A stretch of DNA of 64,000 nt from Gyromitra esculenta. Lineage: Eukaryota; Ascomycota; Pezizomycetes; Pezizales; Discinaceae. Where the stretch lies: NCBI GenBank assembly GCA_038503075.1, contig JBCAML010000001.1:3782001-3846000 (forward strand). The letters run 5' to 3'. Positions within the stretch are counted from its first letter, which is position 1, and the number at the start of each line of letters is the position of its first letter. The notes under the pieces are model-generated. The model was not told the origin of the DNA and did no database searches. It was given only the letters and a program-made list of their open reading frames with translations. This document shows, piece after piece, positions 46,831 to 59,914 of this stretch. Position numbers and translations under genes: made by a program.

Positions 46831-49800
46831 ATACCGGTATCAACATAATTTTGTTTTACGGTCTTATCCGATTCGGGGGTTTATGCCACCTTCTCTTTTC
46901 AGATTTTTTTTCTTCTTTAGGGAAATTTGGCGAAATTTCCTCTTTTTCTATAACGAATTTTAAGTTACAGCGTTCATGCACGATTTCAAATTTGGAAACG
47001 GGATCCGAGCATGGCAAGGTGGTCAGCCCAGCTAGAAATTGCTGACTGTGCATATATTTTATCTGCACATCGACGTGTGCTGACGACATGGACACCTCTC
47101 TTCGGTTCGGTTACGGTGGTGGTTTTTTTTTCGAAGCAAACTATTAGACGCGAGTGAACCAGGCTGGAAAAAAAGTTGTCTTTGTTTTTTGTTTTTTTTC
47201 CTTTGGGCAGATTTTTGGGAATCGGAAGGGCCAGGATTATTTTGCAGTTTTCAGTATGAAGTTGAAAGCGACCAGACCAAAAATATTTTTGAACGACATT
47301 ACGACTTTCACGAGGAGCATTTTTTTTTTCCACTGGGTTTTTTCCCTGCTTTTTTTTTGCTTCCTACTTTTCGGCAAGGACGGTTTCCACTGGCGTTGGT
47401 TCCTATCTTTGTATCTTTTTATTCTCCTCCCTGTGTTATTTTCTCATTTCCCCCTAGTATATTTCCATAGTCATTACTTTACATGCATTTTGGCCTCGGT
47501 TGTTTTTGTTTTTGTTTTCTCGGCGAGGAGGATCTCTAATTTGGTTACTTTATATTTCATGTCTACTTCTTCTTGTTCGGAGTTTAACGGTTTTCCCTGG
47601 CGGAAGGTTCAGACTTATCCCGGAACATCTGCACCGCATGTACTAAAATTCATTTCAACGACCAAGCTATCTCGAGGAATTTGTGCTGCTATATACGTCT
47701 TCAGTCTTTTATTACATAGCAATAGATATTGATCTTCGGAATGAGCTATCTGGTGTTTGTGTGATTGATTCGACTTCCTTCAGGCCCGGTAATGGTGGGC
47801 CTTTTCCACCTCCTTTGTCTGGCGCCTCGAGGCGTGGCTTTGTCTCTAGAAAAATCCCTAGTCTTCTGCATCGATAGATAATAAAGTAAACGGATGTATA
47901 GCCACGGATCGGGTATCGCTTAGACCACAAAACCAGATTTGCAGATTCCATGTCTGTCGAGTGATATACTGTGACGAAAATTGTCTAAGATTTTCAACAC
48001 TCCTTATCTTAGATTCGCGACGTTCGATAAGCAACCTAATTCAATCGCACAGCTTTCATTCGCGAACTAAATTAACAGGGCTCCACTCGAGTACTCGCAG
48101 AGAAAGGGAAAGAAAAAAAAAAGACAAGTCATTAGTTACCGTAACCATGGCACTGGGACCTCTCACCTAAAACCTTCTTACGGGTAGGATCGGGGTCGTA
48201 TGTAGGTTAGACATGTTCTAGAAATTCAGCAGCCGCTGTGTATGCCAGCAACATAATTCCTCGAGGGGGAAAGAGGTTACCCGTGTTTCATCCAATCCGC
48301 TAAAGCAGAATATCTACATGTAATTCTACCGATTTGCCAAGACGCCTATTGGTGTGCTGTATGTTTTAAATAAATAAATAAAAAAAGAGAAAAAGAAAAA
48401 GGAAAGGGTTGTCTGATTCCTTTTTAAAATGGTAGGTGATCAGATCGCATACCCTAAGATGGGTTTTATCGCAAGGCATTCTAGAACTTTCTTTTCGATT
48501 TTATGGGCTCTCGCTCCGGATTCCCCCTCTCCCCCTCTCACCCCCGAATTATATTCCGTGAAGAGTGCTGACATAACTAACCTAATTACGGTACACAGAT
48601 CTCCATGTCTTGTGACAAGATATGTAGGGCTGGGCCGAGGCCTAAAGAGTTCAGATCGGACCTATTTTTGTTTTGTTTCAAGGTTCGGATTTAAGAATGT
48701 CGATGTAAATACCCACAACCCACAGCCCATAATCTATAACCCATAACGAAAGCCGACATAAGTATCATGAAACTCAAGCAATGACATTCAAACTCTCCCC
48801 CCCCATCAATCATCCGAGCAGACCACATCGAAAAATGTCCAAACCATCCCAAACTAGATCCCCTCCCCCCACCCTATCCCCCGAAAAGAAAAGGAAGGGG
48901 GGGGAAAAAAAAGTCTCAGAAGTCACAAGACCAACCTAAGGCTGAAGTGACTGTTGTCAATTTATAAAAAAAGACAGCTCCAAATTCTAGAACACCGGGG
49001 GGAGGAGGGGAAGGGTTTAAACCCGCATATAATAGTGACGCTACTAACAATGACGACAATACAAGACCATCTCGGAGCAGACGGGCCCCCTTAGTGATCT
49101 GCTAGACCAACCTCTCCACCTTCCAGAACACGACTAGCTACTCTATCACACCACGCACACACACCCCATCCATCGCTGCTTCGCTGGCCGGAATCTCAAC
49201 CCCGGGGAAAAAAAAAAATCGAGATACTACATATTCCGTGGGGAAGGAAGGGGGAGGAAGCGGGGGTGGGAGCATAATTACAGATTCACAACCCAACCTC
49301 CGATATATGAACATCGTGGGGTCCGAGCGAACCATCAGTTTTTTATTTTATTTTTCCCCCTTCCCCAGAAAAAAAAACTAAAAGGTTTCCGAACACTGTA
49401 TGTGAGGGGGTATGGGGGAGGGGGCGTGCGGCCGTGGGTGAGAGAATGTTTAGGGAATTCGTTCTTCGTTCGCCTTGTTTATAAAAAAAATAAAAAATAA
49501 AAAATAAAAAACTATAAAAGTGATGACGATGGTGAAACGCCTACGGGGGGGGAGGGGGAGGAATAAACTAATTGAATAGCTTTCGCTCTTATTTTTTTTT
49601 CTTTTCGAAAAAAAATGACGTCAGTTTAGTCTAGGTAAGGCTGTTTTTCTATTTTTCTACCCTCTTTCTGCATGTCGGGTTTTGGGGGTCATCTATAAGA
49701 GACGATGATGGTCAGATCTATGTCTTCAAGATCTCAATCGCACCGATTGCGATCAGGAGCAATTGGATAGGTACTCGTTTGCCCACAAAAGAAAGAAGGA

Positions 49801-50892
49801 ATAAACTGGTATTCCTCACTTTTAACTCGTGTCTATACTAAAAGGCGTACGTCTACCCCTAATTCCACCGTTCCAGAACGGTTTCCAGGAGCTGCAGTTT
49901 AGTTGACTTCCACTAAGATCAGGTAAAAAATGTTTCATAGGCTGACCAATTGCAACGGTTACAACACCTGCAGCTCAAAGACAACACTTGTACTTACACG
50001 ATTGAACAATTGAACATGCAGTAGTAGATGGACCAATATAATGATATAACATTAACAAGCACGACACTGCTTATACCATATCTGTCTATTGACATATCTA
50101 TCGCAATTGGCTGTACTGGTATCGAGCCAATGCTGTTACATCTTCCTTCACTGTTATGTGCCCATTCATCCCTCTCCACCCGTAAAAGGAACTCCGGCCC
50201 TTTTCTTTTTTCAAACACTCATTGCTAATAACATTGTTTGCTTCCCCCTCTTTTTACTATTTTCTTCTTTGTGTTTCTTTGCTTATGACTAGCTTGACTA
50301 TCTTCCTTGTTCTTCCCTCAACTGGTAAGGAACCCCAGAAGACAAAAGAACAACATAAAAACTAGAGAGAAAGAGAAGAAAAGAAAAGGAAAAGGAAAAA
50401 AAAAGGGTAAACGCCGCTCGTTGCTGGCAGAATTGAGTATAAAGGAGAGAAAGAAACAAAAAGATCCAAAATTAACTACTCCTGGCGCCTAATAAAGACA
50501 AGTGAAAGACCAGCTGCCAAAGTAGCTCACAAAATAAAATAAACAATAAACACGAGATAGTTTTTATCGCCGCCGCCCACCCTTCCGCATGCATGAGTAT
50601 ATAAAGTCGTAAAGCATCATAAAACCCCGTTTTTGCCAATCTAGAAGTCTCCAAGTTTATACAAGTTAAGAAAATCCGCACGAATTTAAAACGCCGACGA
50701 CCCAAAAAGAAAATCGTTGACAAAGGAAAAGGATATTGGAACAACAAAAGGAGCGTCATGTCTGGCATGTCATGTACCGTATCTTCGTATCATAAACATT
50801 ATTTGGACCGAAAAGGAAAAAAAGAAAAAATAGAGAAACTCCAAAAATCGGAGTTAAAAAAATCAGGGCGAACGGCCGGGAGATTGACGAAG
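46831..50892. other. Convergent intergenic region
   Basis: This is the 3' flank of the C2H2 gene followed by the 3' flank of the minus-strand unknown gene. It is rich in poly(T), poly(A) and G-runs (for example 48900-48912 and 49490-49510). The open frame at 47154-47732 is driven by T-rich (Phe/Leu) composition and is not called. Nothing else is supported. Confidence 0.5.
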
Positions 50893-52610
50893 TCACCGAG
50901 AAAGTGTACGCTCAGATCCCCTCAGGCTCCTGAGACTTTCTGTATCACTGGCAGGAATAATTGTAACAGGAATAAGCGTCCTGGGTTCGCTAGTAGGTCC
51001 ATTGTTCGTCATCGCGCTGTCCATACTGTGGATGCTAGAAACACTTGACACTGCATAGTTTTTGACTTCAGTCCTCCTCATGACCTCAAGGACTTTCTTA
51101 GACTCCGCGATTCTTTCTTTCCAGATGCGCTCCTTATCAGCTCTTTGAGCCTCCACGTTCTTAATCTCCTGGGGGCTCGACCATCCGCTCTCAATCATTA
51201 GCGTGCGAGTTGCTTCGTAGGCGCTCAAGTCTGCGTTCATGTCCTCGATCATGTCGGCCAAAGAGTCGGCCGTTACGGGAGTAGTAGGAACAGAAGGTCT
51301 TCTCGGTGCCAGTGGGGTGGCTGGATCGATGCTAGGAACTTTCTTATGCGATGAAAAAGATGAATTGAAAGGCATATTGAGCGACGTCTGAGATGTCGAG
51401 GCCAGGGATGGTGACATGAGAGGTGAGATCGTCGGCGGGTGCAAGGGTGAGGTAATAAGTTCGGAAAGGATCGGCGAACTGCACATTTCGGGAAACACGT
51501 CCGCGCCGAAAAAAGAGGGCGTCGCCATATATCTCGGCGACTGTAGCGGAGATCCGACACGGGATTCCATATCCCCACCAAACGTCGCCGCCGGATGCAG
51601 AAGCGGCGGAAGAGGCATCTCTCCATTCGAGTACACGCTAGCGGAATATTCCGTCTTGGGAGACTTGAGTGTGTCGTCATGTTTGCGGAAGAAATCATCA
51701 AAAATGTCATCCGGAGGCGTGCCGGGGTTGAAGTAACCCGGCATTGTGGAAACGGCAGGCACCGGGGGCGGTTGGTTCGGGGCATTATTGGGACTGGACA
51801 TACGCCTTTTCAGACTCGCGCGTAGTTTATACGGAACAACCTTGTTCAAGATTATCGCTGCTCGGCTCCGGCTAGACGATTCACTCGCAGGTGACTGGGG
51901 AGTCGATGAAGGTCCCGAGGAAAAACACTCCGGGTCTATAATTAATTCATCGGATTTCTGGGATCGTGGTACAGGAGATTGGTTTTCAGAGTAAGCGTAT
52001 GGTCGTTCACCGGCTGAAAAACCACCTCGTTAACCAATTGTGCTCATGAAATTGCAAAGATCATGACCTTACCATGAGACGGAGGAGTGGGAGGCATCGG
52101 GAACTGTCCTCTGCTGTCACTGATATTATGCTGAGTTGGGTATTCATAGTTTGGAGAATGGCTGCCTTCAGTAGCGACGTGCAATCTTTCAGATAGATGC
52201 ATTGCTGATGTTTGTCTGCTGATCCCATCCACATCGAACCCCAATCCTTGCATTCCTGGGCCCTCCGAGTATCCTACACAATCGCAATTGCACTCCTGAT
52301 CTTCATCCTCTTCTCGTATCGACGGCGGAGCTGTTACCGGCGAAAACGACTCAATTGCTGAAGATCGGAATGGGGAATAATCAGTAGGAGTGGCCGGTGT
52401 TGACATCTGGGAGCTGTTAAAACCATCGTTGGAGTATCGTGAGCTAGACGAAGTTACGGATTGCGGAGTACAAATGTCGTTTTCGGAGTTCATCCTAGCG
52501 ATTGTTGAAGATTTGGCCTCATATGCTGGTTCCAAGGGCTGTAGTTGAGGTATTCCGCGTCGTTCAGCAAGCCTCCTAGGGCTGTGGGATATAGAGTAGT
52601 AGGTAGCCAT
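50893..52610 (-). CDS. Ser/Pro-rich protein of unknown function
   Basis: Two exons, 52610-52073 and 52013-50893, give 552 residues. The 59-nt intron has GTAAGG/CAG ends and a GGTTAAC branch site, and the frame is continuous. I do not recognise the family. The N-terminus (MATYYSISHSPRRLAERRGI) leads into long low-complexity Ser/Pro/Thr sequence with a Cys-rich acidic patch (EEDEDQECNCDCVGY). A basic segment, VVPYKLRASLKRRMSSP, may be a nuclear localisation signal. Further on come many SP/TP dipeptides, suggestive of proline-directed phosphorylation. Near residue 430 there is a conserved-looking helical part (SLADMIEDMNADLSAYEATR then NVEAQRADKERIWKERIAES) that could form a coiled coil. The C-terminus is TLIPVTIIPASDTESLRSLR and ends TLSR. 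A regulatory or scaffold role is guesswork. Low codon disruption and a clean intron argue that it is a real gene. Confidence 0.8.
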
Positions 52611-55600
52611 GACGGTGGTGACGTTCAGAGGAGCAAGCCACAAGCAAGTGACAGCTCGCTTCTTTTTAACTGACGAGGTTCAGTGATTCAGTACAGATGA
52701 GATTTCCAAGCTCCCAAGGAGAACGGGCTGACTCGAGTGATAAACCAGGTTTATGGGCCAGCGAGGAATTGTCTCTGATTGCTTGTTTTTTTTTGTTGAG
52801 TTTGCGTCTTAGGTTGATTGCTTGGTTTGGTTGCTGCTCCTGCGGACTTGCGTGGCACAATTGAGCAGAACAAGGTTACTTAACGTTTTTGGGAGCCTCC
52901 TTCGGTCGCGTGGCAGCCAGCAAAACGTCAGAAATGGCAAACGGGAAGTTAACAGCGATATGATTGACTAGAAGCAGGTCCTGCAGAGATAGACGAAATC
53001 CGGGGACTGCTTCAACTGAGATAAAGAGCTGTCGAGTCGTTGGATAAAGCGACGGGAAGAAGTGAAAGAAGTAGTAGGAACTGAGGCCTTTAGACCAAAC
53101 AAACCCTAAGCAGCAAGCAACGGAACTGTGGGGGCGAGTGCACTGGCGAATGAGATCGAACGGGGTGGGTGGGTGGGATTTAATAAGTATGTATGGGTTG
53201 AGCAAACGGGAGGAAGGATGGGCGGGCTAAAGGACGGAGAGATGGGTTATTGATGGAGGGGTGTGTGGGATGGCCAGAAGCAAAAAGCAGACAGGCAATA
53301 ATAGAAGGAGGCGTAGTCGGAGAAGGACCAGAGCAGGCAGAGGCGGAGAGAGGGAGAGTTGATAAGACAGTGTGGAGCGTGGAGGGAAGAAGAGCCTGTA
53401 CGCTGGAAGATACAGACCGACAGTATGTAGAACACAGGTTTTCTGGTAGCACCACGGAATCTCTGTATTGAGAGTGTATGAGATTGAACGGACGTGTGTG
53501 AATGGGTGCACGAGTGTGAATTGATGTAAGCTCAGCAATCTCTTTGTAAGTATGTAGGTATCATAATGGCTGGAGTAACGTGTGCACTACTGTGCAAGTA
53601 TGGTGTTGACACAGCAGCATCAATCACATCACGCAGACACTCGACGGTGATTCCAGAGACTGCCTGGGAGCCAGATAGACTGACTGCCTGACTGCTGCTT
53701 CACTGACTGACAGACAGACAGTAAACAGAACGAGCGAGCGATGGATGGTGGTGTGTCAGGATGCTGCTACATACATACATACATCATACATCGATACATG
53801 GGTGGTGGTTGCTGTTGTTGCTCTGGATGTAGAGAAGCATGCAGAGAGTCGAGGACCAGCAAGCAAGCTGGGCGAGTGGGTGGAGACACAGCTGCACAGC
53901 GGGCGAGGCAGGCACTTGGCGGAAAGTGGGCAAGAGCCTGCGCCAAAACGGCCGACAAGGCGTGGGTGGGCACTGGGCAGTCAATGGAGGGTCGGGGACG
54001 CGGTGCTGGGACCTAGGCTGTGGAAGCTTGGAGCATGCCCAGCGAGAGCCCAGTCACGACTCGCCTGTGTGGGTCTGCGTGTCGCTACATGGAGTACTTT
54101 TGCCCGGACGGCACTTGCGGTGCCTGGCAAAGGAAAACGCCCGTTTGCCGGGTTGAAGCGAATAACAGCATGAGCACACAAGCAGCGAACGCAAGAAGCT
54201 CCCAGAATGTCACAGCAGGAATGTCCTGTACCCGTTCAACTTGGGTTATTTGGCAACATTACATTTCACCGGCAAAAATGATGGTCTGTTAATTGTCCTC
54301 CCCCCAATTGCAAAATTTAGACGGTGGTGGTGCAGGAAACGAACCATAATCCAACGACACTCAGAGGTTGCTGGAGGTCGAAACAGTCTCGTGAATGATG
54401 GGGCGACGATCAACAGCTGTTTCCCGATGTTTATAGATAGATGGAAACAAAACAATAATAATATTGCGTTTTCTTTTCCACAGACAGCACCCGACAAGTC
54501 ATCTTGACGAAACTGAAGATCACTTCCAGAGTTTCATTTGCACCGTGCTGAGCTCCAATAACTATCCTGGAAAAAGTCTTGCTTCTGAGTGACAACAGGT
54601 TCCGCCTTACTGGAATCAATCATGGAGAACCATGGCCGTCCAAAACTAGACACAACAGCAACAGCACAGCACTACGGGTGTCATCCAACGACATCCATAG
54701 CGCAGCGCTCACCAACCCTTACCCAAGAACACATCAGCACGGCATAAAGCTGTAGGATAAGCTGAAATGAGAGACAAAAGAGACTGAGAAAACGCATTGC
54801 GATATTGCTGGTTCCAAGACGTACGTTTGTTTGTGCCAAACCCTCTTGCTTCAGCCCGTTTCAATCCAGGGTGTGGCCCTCCCCCAAGCTCGGGAATTTT
54901 TCACGACGTTTCCATCATCCACATGCCAGAAGAAAACCAAGGGCAGCCACTTTTCGACTTATTTTTTTTCCGAGGATGTTTCCCACGATTCCAATTGAGG
55001 TTTAACGCGCGGTTCGTCAGGACGCGGCTGAAATTGTACTTAGACTAAAAAAATCCAGGAACCGGGATCCACCATGAATGGCTAAACACCAGGTTGGCCC
55101 GTAGGGTCGCACCGACCGGTGTGTGTGATGTATCAAGGTCCCCCAGTAAATACATACCGTATTGGATATGAAGTAGACGGAAAAAAAAAAGAACCTGCGA
55201 TGGCACCTTTTCATCACCCGGAATCGACCTCTTCCCTGCTTCCTTTCGAGCCTCATCTAGGAGGCTCCGGAACGCTGTTCTATTCCTGTAAGACAAAGGT
55301 TCCCTTTGGGAAGTCACAATTACTGATCGTCCGGATGGCGTTTTATGTCATTCCGGTTATAAACATGGGAAATATTAATTGCCGACGGTATAGCTTGCTC
55401 GAAGCGTAGAGTAGAGGGAAAAAAACCGTGATTCGGATGCATATGGCCGGAATTGAACTCAGCCCTACCTACCCGCTATTTTTTAATTAATTTTCTGGTA
55501 AAATGCCAGTATAAGCGCGAGAGTTTACCGCGGAGCCAGCTACGTAAAAAAAAAAAACATTCGCGATCAATCTTTGCGTACCGGTTAACTGTACATGTAA

Positions 55601-58600
55601 ACAAAGTAATGCCTTGTAGAAGAAGAAAAAAAACTCAATTTGAGGTTCCCAACAATAGTTGACCAGACTTCGGAAAAAAACGATCATCTTTCGTATGATG
55701 GATCTGTAGCACTGTCACATTTTTTTATTTTTTTTTGGCACAGAATTCCTTTTTCTACTCTTCCCTTCGCATGAGCCCGGACGATGGATGGCTTGTGATC
55801 AGCCTCTTCCTTCTTCTCCCCCGCAACGAAAGTTTAACAAAAAAACAAAGAAAAGAAAAACTACAATGACGTTACGTACATGCTGTCGCTTAAGTATAAT
55901 ATTTCCCCCTTGGAAAATTTTGGATGTCACTATTTCGCAAGGACGGGTCGCGATCGTGAAGGGAGATGACAAAAAAAGTGACTTACGCCACTTCTAAATT
56001 CTTAGGATTACTCAAGAAGGTAACTTGGTTGTCAGTTGCTTTTCACTACTAAAAGTGATCTCGTGATCGGGGAGAGAGAGAAAAAAAGAAAGTACCTATT
56101 GGATCCAATCGTGGAAGTCATCGATGAGCCTGCCATTGGCCAGATCCAACTAGAGATGGGGGAGGGAGAAGAAGCTGTGGGGGGTTATGTAGATGGGGAA
56201 TCGCGGTACGATGGATTTCGGATGGTCTACCTACTTTTACTTGAAGGGTCACAAGACACAATGAAATTGTCATTAGCTATTGAAAAGTCAATGGCATCGT
56301 GAGAGATGACTTTCTCATCGGCGGGTGATGGGCTATGCATCTCACGTGGTTGTTGTGAAGCGTTACCTGGGGTGGATTCAGTCTGAACACAACCCTTTTT
56401 TTTTTTGTGGGGAAAAAAAGCCCACCGGTACGCCCCTGGCATCGCGAAAAGCTTCAACCGAGTAAAATTCACGATCCGGGGAGCAATCATTAATTTTAAC
56501 TTACATGCGCCTAGCAAGGCGAAAAAACCGACATGATCTCATTCAATATGTCAGCTACCTAGGTAGCGACCCCAGGCTGGGGTAAAATCCGACTTTAGGC
56601 CTAGATTCATCCCCACATATATGCATATTGGGATGGGGAAAATCCGGAGGCGAGATTAAGTAAAATTAGGCACAAGCATGAGGAATTCGAGGTGATTAGT
56701 ATGGCTATTCCTCTAAGGTTGATCTGGTGCCTCATGTTTCGAGAGGCAAATATCCTTCTAAGGGGCACATTACTCTGCCACACTGCGAAAAGCTTTGACA
56801 GCTATCATCGCCATTATCATTACTTTTGTGCTACAGTATATTTAGTAGGAATTTTTATCTTGATTTAGCCTCTGCCATCATCGCCATATTTCTTATTGCT
56901 TTGCGTAAGGTGCATGTAGTTAGTTAGTTGATTTCTTATTTTTATCTCCTGGGGATTTATCTGCCTATGGAAAATTTATACAAAGCAGTTTTCACCGAAG
57001 CTTGTTCACAAGGCCAAGGCTCCGATTTACCCTAGTACTTTCCACCCCTTTGTCCGCTCTTACGATCATTACTCGATAGTTTCCTCGGATTCACTAGTCA
57101 TTACTAATTAGTGCCATACACGTAATGGTAATTGCCGTAAGCTTAGGTCGAAACCCCATGTGCATGTCTTTTCGAATCATAACAACAGTCGCAACTCGAC
57201 ATGCCGGAGCTTGCTGCCCTGGATCCCTTGCTGCCACGTACAAGTTTTGCTGCTAAGGATTTCCACCACGGATTTTCTTAGCTTGGCACCCGATGTTTAT
57301 ACCTACTGAGGGGGCACTAGTGTCTTTCGTAGACCCAAGCCCCCCCCTAACCCTAAGATTTTATGGTGCCCTAGGTTTAGGAATCGTTTGCTGTTGCGGA
57401 TAATTTGCTATCACGTACGGAATCCATCCGATACTTGGCATCCGGCATATCAAGTTGCGACTGAAGTTTGTGACGCTAAAAAATTCACCCCTCGTGATAT
57501 CTGCATATGTGAGCACTAAGGTGTGATATCGCTACTAATATCCCAGGGTATCTTGATCACCTAATACCATCACGTTCATGCACCGTGGTGGCACTTGTAA
57601 CTAGAGGTACTTCAAATATCTACATATGTATTTACGTTGTGTTTTGGTACAACAATGCCGCTTACTATATGTAGTAATCACTTGATTTTTCAGGTACAAC
57701 CCTATGCTTTTCCCCGGCAAGCTGAAGTGTCTTTCTAAGCTTCACGCTTAGGATCAACCTAGAAGGATACTCCGTAAGTGCCGTGTATACGAATGCATAG
57801 ATAGTATTTGTAAGTAGTTATAATGTATTGTGTTCTAACCTCTCCTAGAGAATCGCTTGGACAGGTTTGTTTTAGGGGGCACAAGACTAGTTCAGAGGGA
57901 GTACTATTCACAGGTCTACCAAGATCTATTTCCACGTGAACCAAAAAGTCTCAATTCCTCATATTCAAAGTCCAGGTGATACAAAAAACGATCTACTTGA
58001 GTATAGATCTCGATACATGAGGCTATCGAGCACTTAAGGTACTCCCATTGACATCCAGACCGTCACCTTTCAAACAACGACGACGACGACGACAAAACTA
58101 GAATCCAGAAAAAGTCCTTTTTTTAAAAAAAGACTACTACACTAACGAATCGCTATCCATTAATTCGTTTTTTTTTAGCTTCTGTCATTTTCCTCCTAGT
58201 TCTAGTTCCGCTGAAACTTTCTCCAGCGGTCACACGGGCAGAAAAAAACGCCGATATCCGTACAAGCCCCCAACTACCAGCAGAGCCATTCCAGTAGGCA
58301 CTAGCGAGACTTGATGCTTGCTTGCTTATCTTTTGAAGCAAGAAGAACAGCCAAGCTGCTCTTGCGGAAAAGGATGACCCGTTGACTGAGCTGTTATGAT
58401 CGAGTAAAGCAAACTGTGTGACGGTACATGTAGTTTTGGGTGGAGGTTTCTCTCGCTACTACTACCGTCGGCTCCCGACGCGATAATGGGAAATATCATA
58501 TTTGCAAGTAATGTTGTAATGAATCGTTGGTCTAACTCGGAGCCCTGTTTTTGCGATGAGGCTGCTGAGCGCCCATTACTTGTGATGGATCGATCATATT

Positions 58601-59914
58601 GTTCACGAAGAGACGAGACGAAATCAGAGAAACCGAGAAAACTTACAAGGAAAAGAAGGAAAAAAGGGATTGATGCATGCGGCTACCCTCTACCTGACCT
58701 TGCTATTATTATTTTAATCTCTACCTTAAACGCTGGTTACTGTTAAAATCTACTTGCGTTTTTGTTATTGCGTTTTGAAAGCATAGTTTATTTCTGAGTA
58801 TTCATACTTAGTTATTAGCAACTTAATAAGCGCCATTAGCGCCTGCGCGTTAGGTAGAATATGCATTCTGGCTACCGGTACCTGCCACAGAGATACTCGG
58901 TAACCCACTTGAATTCAAATTTATCAATAGCACAAGCCCAATGGGTGAGACTTTACCTATTCCAGAACCTGAGAAGCACTCTAATATACGGGTATGTATA
59001 TTCTTGATTGGCTTATCAATTAATATATGTGCATGGAGTAAAAGCATTTCAACCCGGGAAATCCCATGGCTGTAAGTAAAATATGTCTCATTATTTGATT
59101 ACGTGTGACGTCCATGCCGTGCGCTAATGCTGTACCTGCGGATATATTTGACTCTGCAAGTTGCAGGGCTCTAGAAGCACTCAGTGAATTTGCGACGACG
59201 TTATTCATTTGCCATAAATTAGAAATAAGCAATATTGGGAAGGACTGAACGATGAGCATCCAGAAAAACGAAGTTGGAAGATCAGACAAAATAGCATCTG
59301 ACGAACGCCTTACATACTTAACTATTGTAATATTGTAACTCTGCATATGTCCCATGTCCCTCAGATCCAATCTCCTCCCCTGGATCTTGCGTTCCTGATT
59401 GTTATCCCCTCCTATCGAGAATTTCGCTAATCATCAATGGGTTTTCATATCCAGGACCCCGCAACCCGGGTTCTAAACAGAACCGTTGGGGTTTTTTCAG
59501 GAAGAGCAAAAAAACAGAAAGAGCGAATGAGGGAAATTTGTTTAGCACTAATCTAGGAACGTACCTCGCGAAATCCCTCGTTCCGCTGAGATGCTTAGAG
59601 GTTCCAAGGAGAAAAAAAAACAAATCCTGTAAACGCTGTGGCTTGAAGGGATCTTCGGTCCTTCGGGTTAACCTGTTATAATGGCTGAATAATGTAAATG
59701 AAAATTTGGGTTTCCCCCAAATCATTTTATCCCGTTAGCCCTTTCCAATTAGGTCCTTTGTAAGAAACAGGGATATATACGAATGGGAGTTGATTGAATT
59801 GTACTGTTGGAGTCTAGAATGCTCAAGGAGAGAAAGGCGTCTCGAAAAAAAAGAAACAGGCGGAAAAACAAAAGTGTAGTAGAAAATTTACCAAGTTTCC
59901 ACCAGAAGCATAGA
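52611..59914. other. Long intergenic/gene-poor tract
   Basis: The first about 2 kb is upstream of the unknown gene and carries simple repeats, including CTGACTGA-type repeats near 53680-53720 and a CATA array at 53769-53784. From about 55 kb the sequence is gene-poor, with scattered A-runs and stops in all frames. A CGA microsatellite is at 58078-58093. No gene is supported; frames at 53745-54173 and 59020-59370 were examined and not called. Confidence 0.45.

Noticed and set aside
47154..47732. 192-codon plus-strand frame rich in Phe/Leu
   Set aside because: It arises from T-rich low-complexity sequence in the C2H2 gene's 3' flank.
53745..54173. 142-codon plus-strand frame with overlapping frames on both strands
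   Set aside because: Overlapping open frames in several phases come from GC-rich repeats in a promoter region. None shows family features.
59020..59370. 116-codon minus-strand frame downstream of the PNKP relic
   Set aside because: It does not match the expected C-terminal part of the kinase, and I could not tie it to another family.
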